Source: CAVQBL01 sp963710715 (GTDB lineage: Bacteria; Pseudomonadota; Gammaproteobacteria; DSM-16500). From it: a stretch of DNA of 64,000 nt. The stretch covers positions 248,001-312,000 of the forward strand of contig CAVQBL010000014.1 in the NCBI GenBank assembly GCA_963710715.1, in the 5' to 3' direction. The notes beneath the pieces are model-generated. The model was not told where the DNA came from. It was given only the letters and a program-made list of their open reading frames with translations, and did no database searches. Position numbers and translations under genes: made by a program. This document shows positions 1 through 7,837 of the stretch, piece by piece; within the stretch, counting starts at the first letter, position 1, and each line of letters opens with the position of its first letter.

Positions 1-2379
1 ACTTGCAGATTGCTTGCCAAAACGCCCAAAAATTCCCCAGCAAAAACTTGAGTGATGAGCGTTTGCAAATGGCTTATTACTGTCTGCTTCTTCTGTTTGA
101 AATGCACCGCGATGACCATTACCATTTACCTGTGGCAAAGCATTATGAGCTTCTCCCCTTTCGCTATCTGCTTCCGTTGCAGTTAAATCTTTATAGCCCA
201 CTACATTAACCTCAACCTCCTGCTCTTTTAATTCTTGTTTTTCTTTACTACAAAGTGCTCTTAGTTTCTGATAAGCAAGAGGGAGTACTCGATGCCCTAC
301 ATAAGCTAAACTGCTTACCAAAGTTACACTTGACAAAGTTAGGCTCCCCAAAGAATAAGGAACTGTCGCCAATATATACAAGGCCAGTACAGAGGTAAGT
401 GAACTCGCAACCGTTTCTACCCCCTGACCTAACATAACTTTTCCCGCTACAAAAAGAACATTTTTCTCAGAAAAAGCGGATGCTACATGGAATACTATAT
501 CTTTTAACCAGGGAAGATACTTCATTACGAGCGCCATGAACTTCTCTGGCACAACATCTGCTAGATCCACATTTATGCCATGACTTAATAGCCAATTAGC
601 GGGCTGCACAGCTATAACAATATACACAATCATCATTACGAGCACTGCAAGAGTTCCATTTTTTAAACTCTTTTTAATTACAGGAGAAGAAAGTTCAACA
701 AATTTCTTCACGGCTTCAAAAATATGGTCTTTATTTTTAGCATACCTCGAAAGAAAAAATCCCAGTATCAACGAAAATAGACCCGTAATAACCATTCTAG
801 GTATAAATAAATGTAACTCTGACTCAAGCGTAAAATCACCCATTGATGAAAAAGCATCCGCAACAGGGCAACCTAATTTTTTCTCGTCAAATCCAGTAAA
901 CAGCGAGCGAATCAATTCCCCCAATAAATCCATCAATGGACGACAACCGGTAGTTTTAACAAATGAGTCGACTAACCACTTAGCTTCGAGTAAAGAAATA
1001 ATATAAAGCAGCGGAGCTACCGTCATAGCTAAGGCATTCCAACTAAATTTATAATAATCAGACTTACCAAATAATCGCTCAAGTAATGGGGTATCAGACT
1101 TACCGAATAATCGCTCAAATAATGCTGTCATTTGGTCAGAAAGTTTTTTAAAAATTTCTTTAAAAAACTTAGACAGGTTTGTCCATAAAAAATTAGGTGT
1201 AAATATCCTTAATTGTCTCAGAAACACAGTTAACGCAATCAAACCAAAGAAAACGCTAGCTCCAAGCGCATAAAAAATGGACACGAATAAATTCATTACT
1301 TGTGTTCGTTCAGACGGGCTACATTTCTGTATCCCCACAATCGCCGAGAAAAATACATTAAAAGGTGAGGAATCACAATTCCATCCTTGCAATTTGCGAA
1401 TAGCATTTAGAAAAGGAGTCATCAAGAATGAATTCATAATCATATCCACTATCCATGACATGTTTGGATATAACTCTTTAAGAGATCTCACGTAATCCAT
1501 AGGGTCTGGAGATTGCATTGCCTCTGACATATGCCATGCAAGAAAAGTACTAGGGACAAATGAAACTAAAGCACTTAGCATAGCGGGCTTGTACATTTCA
1601 TTTAAAAGCCGCCAAACTGAATTGTAAAATGTTTCCAGTGGTACAAGGCGACCTTTGCGAGATGCAAGATATTCTTCAGGATTTTTAATCGAACTTATTA
1701 ATGAGGCTTTTTTTAATTTTAATTCATTTTTACTTTGGTCTTCGGAAACTTTCAGCTCAAGCTCGCTAATTTCGCTTATACGTTCTGTAAGCTCATAGAA
1801 TAATTTGGTACTTATTCTTAAAGAAGATTTTTCATCCTCAGGTATTCTTACTTGCAAGAGATGAGCAAGCTTCGTGATCATTGCTGCGCTGCTGAGATTG
1901 TTTTTCTTTAATTCCCAACGCTCGATACAATATTGTAAAAGCCTATAAAAAGATACAATGCTAACTCCCAATGCACCCATTATCCCTGCAGGTGAGGTGA
2001 TGCCGAACGTTCCAGTAAAAGCAACTGTGCCTTCAAACGCACGATTCTGTCGCGCTACCTCGGAAGGTAAAGCACCCAAAGCTTCTACTCGATTGCTACT
2101 AAGAGTTTGAAGTAGCGTTTTGTCAAATGTCGAAGCACTAATAAGTGCTGAACACAATAAATAAGGTAGCACCAAAGCAGCAGAGGTTAAAGAAACTCTC
2201 GTCCCCATGGAAAGAAAAGCTTCATTATTATTTGCTTTGATGAATTTAATTAATTCAGTTGGGTTGATTTGGTTTAGTTCAGTTATATCGACCTGAACAT
2301 CCGATTTGTGGTCATGGTCAACTAGCAATGGCACCGTATCACTCTCTTGAATGCTACCACCTCGATTTTTTTCTTGCAT
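1..2379 (-). CDS. Multi-pass membrane protein of unknown function (3' end outside window)
   Basis: An uninterrupted reading frame of 793 codons starts at ATG 2379 and runs off the left edge without a stop, so the C-terminus is missing. I do not recognise the family. The first ~55 residues are polar. Hydrophobic segments follow near residues 58-80, 120-148, 265-285, 360-390, 440-460, 520-545, 572-590 and 650-695, separated by charged stretches (one Lys/Glu-rich around 150-245). After about residue 700 the protein is soluble and polar, with Lys/Glu then Asn/Gly/His-rich sequence. A 12-residue tandem repeat lies near residues 415-440. It is transcribed divergently from the coiled-coil gene at 2604 across a 224 bp gap. 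It could be a transporter or a membrane-inserted effector; neither is shown. Confidence 0.7.
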   Translation of the reverse strand, partial: MQEKNRGGSIQESDTVPLLVDHDHKSDVQVDITELNQINPTELIKFIKANNNEAFLSMGTRVSLTSAALVLPYLLCSALISASTFDKTLLQTLSSNRVEALGALPSEVARQNRAFEGTVAFTGTFGITSPAGIMGALGVSIVSFYRLLQYCIERWELKKNNLSSAAMITKLAHLLQVRIPEDEKSSLRISTKLFYELTERISEISELELKVSEDQSKNELKLKKASLISSIKNPEEYLASRKGRLVPLETFYNSVWRLLNEMYKPAMLSALVSFVPSTFLAWHMSEAMQSPDPMDYVRSLKELYPNMSWIVDMIMNSFLMTPFLNAIRKLQGWNCDSSPFNVFFSAIVGIQKCSPSERTQVMNLFVSIFYALGASVFFGLIALTVFLRQLRIFTPNFLWTNLSKFFKEIFKKLSDQMTALFERLFGKSDTPLLERLFGKSDYYKFSWNALAMTVAPLLYIISLLEAKWLVDSFVKTTGCRPLMDLLGELIRSLFTGFDEKKLGCPVADAFSSMGDFTLESELHLFIPRMVITGLFSLILGFFLSRYAKNKDHIFEAVKKFVELSSPVIKKSLKNGTLAVLVMMIVYIVIAVQPANWLLSHGINVDLADVVPEKFMALVMKYLPWLKDIVFHVASAFSEKNVLFVAGKVMLGQGVETVASSLTSVLALYILATVPYSLGSLTLSSVTLVSSLAYVGHRVLPLAYQKLRALCSKEKQELKEQEVEVNVVGYKDLTATEADSERGEAHNALPQVNGNGHRGAFQTEEADSNKPFANAHHSSFCWGIFGRFGKQSAS
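1061..1132 (-). repeat. 36 bp tandem duplication inside the membrane protein gene
   Basis: Two adjacent 36 bp units (1061-1096 and 1097-1132) are nearly identical over their first ~28 bases. They encode two copies of a 12-residue unit containing LERLFGKSD. The reading frame is kept, so this is an in-frame duplication. Confidence 0.75.
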
Positions 2380-2480
2380 AATTATATTCCGCTTATTTTT
2401 TAGACTGGCAATACTACCTGATGTACTGGCTGGAATAAAGATATAGTTTCTATTTCACATTGAGACCCAGAAATATTGTA

Positions 2481-2606
2481 CAACTAATTGATTATTATAC
2501 AATTATAAATTCTATCTACCACAACGCAGATATCACTACTTAAACTATACTTAAAGTTAGAGAGACTCTTATCATTCCATGAGAGAGAGGAGGTATTATT
2601 AAGATG
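2481..2606 (+). repeat. Duplicated upstream region, copy 1
   Basis: This stretch, ending in the start codon of the gene at 2604, is closely matched by 3368-3488 upstream of the paralogous gene. The shared order is CAACTAATTGATTATTAT, a conserved ACCACAACGCAGATATCACT block, a CTTA-type direct repeat, TTATCATT, a strong purine-rich ribosome-binding site and ATTAAGATG. The duplication therefore covers promoter, leader and translation start. Confidence 0.85.
2539..2575 (+). promoter_or_regulatory. Candidate PmrA box with -10 element
   Basis: CTTAA at 2539-2543 and CTTAA at 2550-2554 form a direct repeat with 11 bp period. This matches the spacing of the enterobacterial PmrA consensus YTTAAK-N5-YTTAAK, except that the K positions are A. 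A -10-like TATCAT lies at 2570-2575, placing the box about where a -35 would be. A PmrA-type regulator is encoded at 61755 in this window. Binding is inferred. Confidence 0.5.
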
Positions 2607-3287
2607 TTCTCATTTTTCTCAAGAAAGCCACAAGATCAGAAAACCACCGATTCAGATGAACGTTTAATTAAAAAAATTATCGATTGCACAGGAGAGATAC
2701 AACGTGATACTAAAGAATTAAAAAAGCAATTCGATTGGAAAGTAAACCCTCCTACTAAACAAGAAGTAGATAGCGCTGCAGAGACAATAAAAAACGATTT
2801 CAAGAAATTAAATACCTATTTAAACTCGTTAAAAGAAACAATTGTAAATAAAGAAGCACAAGTCATTTTAAATCAATTGATTGTTCCATTCGTTGAAATG
2901 CGCACATCACTAAAGAACCATGAGTATCCATACTTAAAAAAGGTAAGCAACACCTTAACAAAACAACTAAACGAAATCATAGATCAAGCAACAGCTATTG
3001 CTAACGCAGTGACGAAAAAATCAGAGACGATAAAAGAAAAGATATCAGACGAGCTAGAAAAAGGAGCCTCTCCCAAAGAGACAGCAGACAAGATAATAAA
3101 AGAGGTAATAGGCTCTTCCAAAGCAGATGCTAAAGAAACTCCTAAGAAGAAGGATGTCAGTACTAAAATATCCAGCATTGCAGAAGCATTGCAACCCAGC
3201 TCAGGCCAAGAACCCATTCCTGCCAAAGAAAACACTCCTGATGCCTACGTTGCACCGCCCTCACCGCGATCCTCAGCAGGAAAATGA
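2604..3287 (+). CDS. Coiled-coil protein, paralogue of the next gene; candidate secreted substrate
   Basis: A 227-residue, Lys/Glu-rich, mostly helical protein with no signal peptide or membrane segment and no family I recognise. Heptad-like stretches span about residues 15-175. The last ~45 residues are Pro/Ser/Ala-rich and end in SPRSSAGK. Similarity to the protein at 3486 is visible by eye: a Cys followed by I-x2-DT-x-E, then a shared YLNSL and a TSLK motif, in the same order. The start is supported by GAGGAGG ten bases upstream. A small, polar, flexible C-terminus and a PmrA-type box are typical of Dot/Icm substrates, but no secretion signal can be proven from sequence alone. Confidence 0.75.
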   Translation: MFSFFSRKPQDQKTTDSDERLIKKIIDCTGEIQRDTKELKKQFDWKVNPPTKQEVDSAAETIKNDFKKLNTYLNSLKETIVNKEAQVILNQLIVPFVEMRTSLKNHEYPYLKKVSNTLTKQLNEIIDQATAIANAVTKKSETIKEKISDELEKGASPKETADKIIKEVIGSSKADAKETPKKKDVSTKISSIAEALQPSSGQEPIPAKENTPDAYVAPPSPRSSAGK

Positions 3288-3367
3288 AGCACTTATAGCA
3301 GCATCTCCATTTTTTCAAAAAGTAATTTCTGCTAAAAAAATAACTTGCCCCCATCTTCTTTTTTTTT

Positions 3368-3488
3368 CAACTAATTGATTATTATGTGATTATAAATTTC
3401 TATCTACCACAACGCAGATATCACTACTTAGCCTATACTTAAAATTAGAGAAACTTTTATCATTATGCAAGAGGAGGATATTAAGATG
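3368..3488 (+). repeat. Duplicated upstream region, copy 2
   Basis: This is the second copy of the region described at 2481-2606, ending at the start codon of the gene at 3486. It differs by scattered substitutions and small indels. The conserved ribosome-binding site (AGAGGAGG at 3470-3477) lies downstream of the in-frame ATG at 3465, which decides the start of the next gene. Confidence 0.85.
3427..3446 (+). promoter_or_regulatory. Candidate PmrA box, second copy
   Basis: CTTAG at 3427-3431 and CTTAA at 3438-3442 repeat with the same 11 bp period as in copy 1. One core base of the first half-site differs. TTATCATT follows as a possible -10 region. Interpretation as a PmrA box rests on the copy-1 match. 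Confidence 0.4.
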
Positions 3489-4394
3489 TCCTCAGCAAGA
3501 AACTCGGAAGATCAGGAAGACATCAGATTATTGATTGAAAAGATAAGAGTTTGCGCAAGAAAAATAGAATATGATACTAGCGAAATAGAAGATCTCATCA
3601 ACATAAAGAACCCAACTAGCGAAGAAAATATAATAAAACAAATAACAGCAAAATCAATAATAGCAGAGTTAACAGCGTTAAACGAGTATTTAAATTCGTT
3701 AAATAAATTAAACACAGATTTAAAACCACATAGAAAAGATATTTTAAAAAAATCGATTAAGCAACTACGTGAAACTGGCACTTCACTAAAAGCCCAAGAT
3801 TATAAAGACATAGGGAATGAACTACTCAAGGCAACGAATAAAGTAGAAAATACTATCGACAAAATGCAGATACCGAGAACGAAATTTAATAAAAGTAACT
3901 TTTTCAAAGCAGATGTTAAAGCAGGAAAAACTACTAACATAAAATCCTTAATGGAGAACATCGAAACTCGAGCAAAATACTTATTAACGATGCCAATATC
4001 CCAGTCGGCTTCAATAAAAAGCAATAAACTATGCAATCAAATATCTAAATTAGCGGATGAATTAGATCTTTTGATTGAAGATGACACCGTTAAGCAGTTA
4101 CATCCATCAATGATTAAAACTCTTGCTTATGTCAACTTGTACGTAGGTGTAAGATGCAAGAATCTCAAAGAAGAAAGAGAATTATTTTCGGAGGAAGATG
4201 GTTTAAGAAGTAAGCTCCTCGGCATGGTGAACTATTATAAAAAGATGAAAACGGGCGATGCAATAAAAATAAGCGACGAAGAGTTAAAAGCATTAGGCAA
4301 CAAAATTTTAACAGACTCCGAACCAAATAAACTGAAAACAGTTACCGATGAAACGTTAAATACAAAGCCAAATACTCGCCCAAGAAGTCGTTAA
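3486..4394 (+). CDS. Coiled-coil protein, paralogue of the preceding gene; candidate secreted substrate
   Basis: A 302-residue protein beginning MSSARNSE. I chose ATG 3486 over the in-frame ATG 3465 because AGAGGAGG sits just before 3486 and the position matches the start of the paralogue at 2604. The N-terminal ~130 residues align with that paralogue (shared YLNSL and TSLKA-type segments). The remaining ~170 residues are an added helical region with no counterpart there. There is no signal peptide or membrane segment. The C-terminus is basic and polar (NTRPRSR). Base composition is AT-rich like its neighbour and unlike the fad genes that follow. Function is unknown; a secretion substrate is an inference from context. 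Confidence 0.75.
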   Translation: MSSARNSEDQEDIRLLIEKIRVCARKIEYDTSEIEDLINIKNPTSEENIIKQITAKSIIAELTALNEYLNSLNKLNTDLKPHRKDILKKSIKQLRETGTSLKAQDYKDIGNELLKATNKVENTIDKMQIPRTKFNKSNFFKADVKAGKTTNIKSLMENIETRAKYLLTMPISQSASIKSNKLCNQISKLADELDLLIEDDTVKQLHPSMIKTLAYVNLYVGVRCKNLKEERELFSEEDGLRSKLLGMVNYYKKMKTGDAIKISDEELKALGNKILTDSEPNKLKTVTDETLNTKPNTRPRSR

Positions 4395-4460
4395 ATTAGT
4401 AACTAACGATCATAAAACGTGCGATAATAATCTTCCCACTCCTCCAACAAAAAACGTTTT

Positions 4461-6515
4461 TTACGACACTCCTGCCGTTTCTTCCCAAGGCTTCAGCGTT
4501 TGCGCTTTTATACCCTGCGCTTCTTGCTGCTTCACATATTGCTCAAACAACTCGTGGATGCCTTTGGTTTTTGCGTAATGAATAGGACCGCCGCGGAAAG
4601 GTGCAAAACCAGTACCAAAAACCATGCCAGCATCCAGCAAGTCACTGTCTGCAACAACACCTTCACGCAAACAAGCAAATGCTTCATCCAGCATGCGCAA
4701 TACTAAACGATCGGATATTTCTTCCAACGGTTTATTATAGGTGACATCTTTTGGTTTAACTTGTTTACCATTTTTGTATTGATAAAAACCTTGGCCACTT
4801 TTACGACCTAAATGACCTTTTGCAACCATATCTTTCAATTGCTCTGACACTTCAATATGTAAATATTTACTTAAATAATTTGCTACAGAAAGACAAACAT
4901 CTAAGCCAACTGTATCTGCTAACGTCACAGGTCCCATTGGCATACCAAATTGAACCATGGCTTTATCGATAACAACGGCAGGAACACCTTCATTCATTAA
5001 AGTCATGCCATCCAAAAGATACGGCACTAAAACGCGATTCACCAAAAACCCTGGACTACTTTTAACAGGTAATGGCAATTTATCGAGTTTACGCACAAGG
5101 CTCATAGCTTTCTCAACGATCAATGGATCCGTACGTTTTCCTTTTACGACCTCAACCAACATCATCATTGCCACAGGATTGAAAAAATGAATACCCACTA
5201 AACGTTCGGGTGTTTGCAATACCTTATTAATTTCATCCAGTGGGATACTGGATGTGTTGGTGGCGAGTATCGCTTGTGGTTTTGCCTGTTTTTCAAGTTG
5301 TTTAAATAGTTCTTGTTTAGCCGCAAGATCTTCAAAAATAGCTTCAATAATTATATCTGCTTTGGGAATACCTAAGCCTTGGATATCCGGAGTCAAGCGA
5401 TCCATTGCTTGTTGAACTAAATTAGGTTCTTTTAATTTTTTGCTGAATAAGTCATAAGCACGCTTAATGGCTGGCGCAATATATTTTGCACCGCGATCTT
5501 GCAAAGTCACTTGCATGCCTTGCAGTGCGCACCAGGCTGCAATATCACCCCCCATCGTACCTGCGCCAACTACATGCACATGCTGAGGTGAATAACTTTT
5601 GCTACTTTCTTTCGCTAAGCCTTTTAATCGTTCTTGCAAAAAGAATACGCGCACTAAATTTTGACTGGTTTCACTAAAAACTAATTTGCTTGCGCTCTTT
5701 GCTTCTAATGCAAATGCTGAATCACTGTCTACACCGATTCGTTCCCAATTGTTAATCACATCATAGGGTGCTGGATACTGTGAAGCTTGTACTTTAGCAC
5801 GTAGTTTTTTACGCATGACATTGGCTAATATCACGCGCACCAGTTTCATATTTGTTAAGCGTTGCAAGAGATTTACTCTATGTGGAGCGGGTTTTTTTAA
5901 TACATAAAATTTTGCAGCATCTATCAAATGACGTTTAGGCACTGCTGCATCAACAAATCCGAGCTTTGCAGCTGCCCTTCCACTGACTGTGTGACCTGTC
6001 AAAATTAAATTTAATGCTTGTGGAGCTCCGATTAAACGTGGCAAACGCACTGTACCACCCCAACCCGGATGAATACCTAATTTAATTTCTGGCAAACCTA
6101 ATCGTGTTTTATCACTTTCTTCAGCAACACGATAACGGCATGCCAAAGCAAATTCCATGCCGCCACCTAAACAAAAGCCTTCTATCATGGCAACTGTTGG
6201 CAGTTTCAACGCGGCTAATTTATTAAAAAGTTCTTGTCCATGTTTTATTAAACTAAATGCATCGTCAATATCTTTAAGCTTTTGGAACTGTGAAATATCA
6301 GCACCGGCGATAAATCCATTTTTTTTACCAGAAGCAAAAATAACACCTTTGTATTCTGTATTGTTTTCAAGTGAGTCGACTATCTTTGCCAACTCTTCCA
6401 TCGTCGCACGATCAAATGTATTGACCGCGGAATTTTGTTTATCAAAGAATATCCACAGAATATGATCTGCATCTGTTTCTAATCGCCAATTTTGATAAGT
6501 TTGTGTCTTGTTCAT
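4461..6515 (-). CDS. fadJ: Fatty-acid oxidation complex alpha subunit (enoyl-CoA hydratase / 3-hydroxyacyl-CoA dehydrogenase)
   Basis: This 684-residue bifunctional beta-oxidation enzyme hydrates trans-2-enoyl-CoA and oxidises the product to 3-ketoacyl-CoA. The N-terminal crotonase domain (about 1-190) has AGADISQF, GGGMEFALACR and LPEIKLGIHPGWGG, so both catalytic Glu residues are present. The NAD-binding domain starts near residue 315 with VVGAGTMGGDIA, and the catalytic-His motif GIHFFNPV follows. The start ATG overlaps the stop of the thiolase gene by four bases, so the two are translationally coupled and probably form one complex. Length and the 437-residue partner fit FadJ/FadI better than FadB/FadA, but the paralogue assignment is not certain. 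Confidence 0.9.
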   Translation of the reverse strand: MNKTQTYQNWRLETDADHILWIFFDKQNSAVNTFDRATMEELAKIVDSLENNTEYKGVIFASGKKNGFIAGADISQFQKLKDIDDAFSLIKHGQELFNKLAALKLPTVAMIEGFCLGGGMEFALACRYRVAEESDKTRLGLPEIKLGIHPGWGGTVRLPRLIGAPQALNLILTGHTVSGRAAAKLGFVDAAVPKRHLIDAAKFYVLKKPAPHRVNLLQRLTNMKLVRVILANVMRKKLRAKVQASQYPAPYDVINNWERIGVDSDSAFALEAKSASKLVFSETSQNLVRVFFLQERLKGLAKESSKSYSPQHVHVVGAGTMGGDIAAWCALQGMQVTLQDRGAKYIAPAIKRAYDLFSKKLKEPNLVQQAMDRLTPDIQGLGIPKADIIIEAIFEDLAAKQELFKQLEKQAKPQAILATNTSSIPLDEINKVLQTPERLVGIHFFNPVAMMMLVEVVKGKRTDPLIVEKAMSLVRKLDKLPLPVKSSPGFLVNRVLVPYLLDGMTLMNEGVPAVVIDKAMVQFGMPMGPVTLADTVGLDVCLSVANYLSKYLHIEVSEQLKDMVAKGHLGRKSGQGFYQYKNGKQVKPKDVTYNKPLEEISDRLVLRMLDEAFACLREGVVADSDLLDAGMVFGTGFAPFRGGPIHYAKTKGIHELFEQYVKQQEAQGIKAQTLKPWEETAGVS

Positions 6516-7825
6516 GCTGTCACCTCAGAAACATTTTCAATTAACATTGCACCACCTTGTCCACCACCTATGCATAACGTTGCGACACCACGTTTAGCCT
6601 TATTCTGTTTTAAGATATGTATCAAACGCAATACAATACGCGCCCCACTCGCACCCACAGGATGTCCAAGTGCTATCGCGCCACCATCTACATTGAGTCG
6701 CTTAGGGTCTATTTTTCCTAACGCTTCATTTAGCCCCAAAGATTCTCGACAAAAATCCTTATCTTGCCATGCTGCAAGACACGCTAACACTTGAGCGGCA
6801 AATGCTTCATTAATTTCCCAGTAATCAATATCCTTGAGCTGCAAATTATTTTTCTTTAATAAAGCTGTGGATGAAAACACAGGACCCAAACCCATGGTAG
6901 CAGGATCGAGGCCTGCCCAATCCGTGCCAACAATACGCGCCAACACAGGTAAATGATATTTTTTTACTGCTTCTTTGCTTGCAAGCAAGAGTAATGCTGC
7001 TCCATCTGTCACTTGCGAACTATTTCCCGCTGTCACACTACCAAATTTTTTATCAAAAACCGGTTTCAAGCTAGCGAGTTTTTCCATAGTTGAATCGCGT
7101 CTAACACCATCATCAGCAACATAGGATCCACCTTTGTAATCAAACGAAGGAATAATTTCAGGAAATTGATGATTATCTTCTGCAGCTGCAACGCGGCGAT
7201 GACTCTCCATGGAAAAAGCATCCATTTGCTCTCGCGTAATCTTAAAACGATAGGCAAGAATTTCTGCTGTTTGCCCCATATTCAAATTAACCGTTGGGTC
7301 AGTTAATCCTTGTAAAACAGAAGATACAGGTGTTAAAAAACGTGGCTTAAATTTTACGAACTGCTTTAACTTAGCACCGAATCCTTTTGCAAGAGATAAA
7401 TTCGCTAACCAATTCACCATGCTTGAGCTAAATAAAACGGGTGCCTGACTCATTGATTCAGTACCACCTGCTAAAACCAAATCATAGCGTCCCGATGCAA
7501 TATCTTTAACAGCGCTATCCATTGCTTGCATACCGGAACCGCAATTTCTTTGTACGGTAAAAGCCGGCATTGCTTTGCCACAACCTAAACGTAATGCAAT
7601 GACTCTTGCGACATTGGCTTCTGCTGCGCTGGGTATCACACAACCAATGATGACTTCACCTAAATCGGTAGGTGCAAATGGTTGGCGTGCTAATAATTCT
7701 CTACCCGCATTCACTGCCAAATCCGCAGCAGAAAAAGCGCCCGGTTTACCACGAAATTTTAAAAAAGGAGTGCGAGCACCATCAACAATATACACTGCGC
7801 GTTGCAAATTATTTTTCATTTCCAT
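6512..7825 (-). CDS. fadI: 3-ketoacyl-CoA thiolase (beta subunit of the fatty-acid oxidation complex)
   Basis: A 437-residue thiolase that cleaves 3-ketoacyl-CoA to acetyl-CoA and a shortened acyl-CoA. The nucleophilic Cys lies in VQRNCGSGMQA (about residue 95), the NEAFAAQ motif near 345, the His motif GHPVGASG near 390 and the second catalytic Cys in LCIGGGQGG near the end. The length equals the FadI type (about 436) rather than FadA (about 387). AGGAAAA lies upstream of ATG 7825. The stop overlaps the start of fadJ. The fadE gene lies 12 bases upstream, suggesting one transcript. Confidence 0.9.
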   Translation of the reverse strand: MEMKNNLQRAVYIVDGARTPFLKFRGKPGAFSAADLAVNAGRELLARQPFAPTDLGEVIIGCVIPSAAEANVARVIALRLGCGKAMPAFTVQRNCGSGMQAMDSAVKDIASGRYDLVLAGGTESMSQAPVLFSSSMVNWLANLSLAKGFGAKLKQFVKFKPRFLTPVSSVLQGLTDPTVNLNMGQTAEILAYRFKITREQMDAFSMESHRRVAAAEDNHQFPEIIPSFDYKGGSYVADDGVRRDSTMEKLASLKPVFDKKFGSVTAGNSSQVTDGAALLLLASKEAVKKYHLPVLARIVGTDWAGLDPATMGLGPVFSSTALLKKNNLQLKDIDYWEINEAFAAQVLACLAAWQDKDFCRESLGLNEALGKIDPKRLNVDGGAIALGHPVGASGARIVLRLIHILKQNKAKRGVATLCIGGGQGGAMLIENVSEVTA

Positions 7826-7837
7826 ATATAAATTTTC

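Noticed and set aside
4449..4462. AAAAAACGTTTTTT as terminator of fadJ
   Set aside because: It is a palindrome without GC stem or loop and overlaps the fadJ stop codon; it is more likely a chance A/T run.
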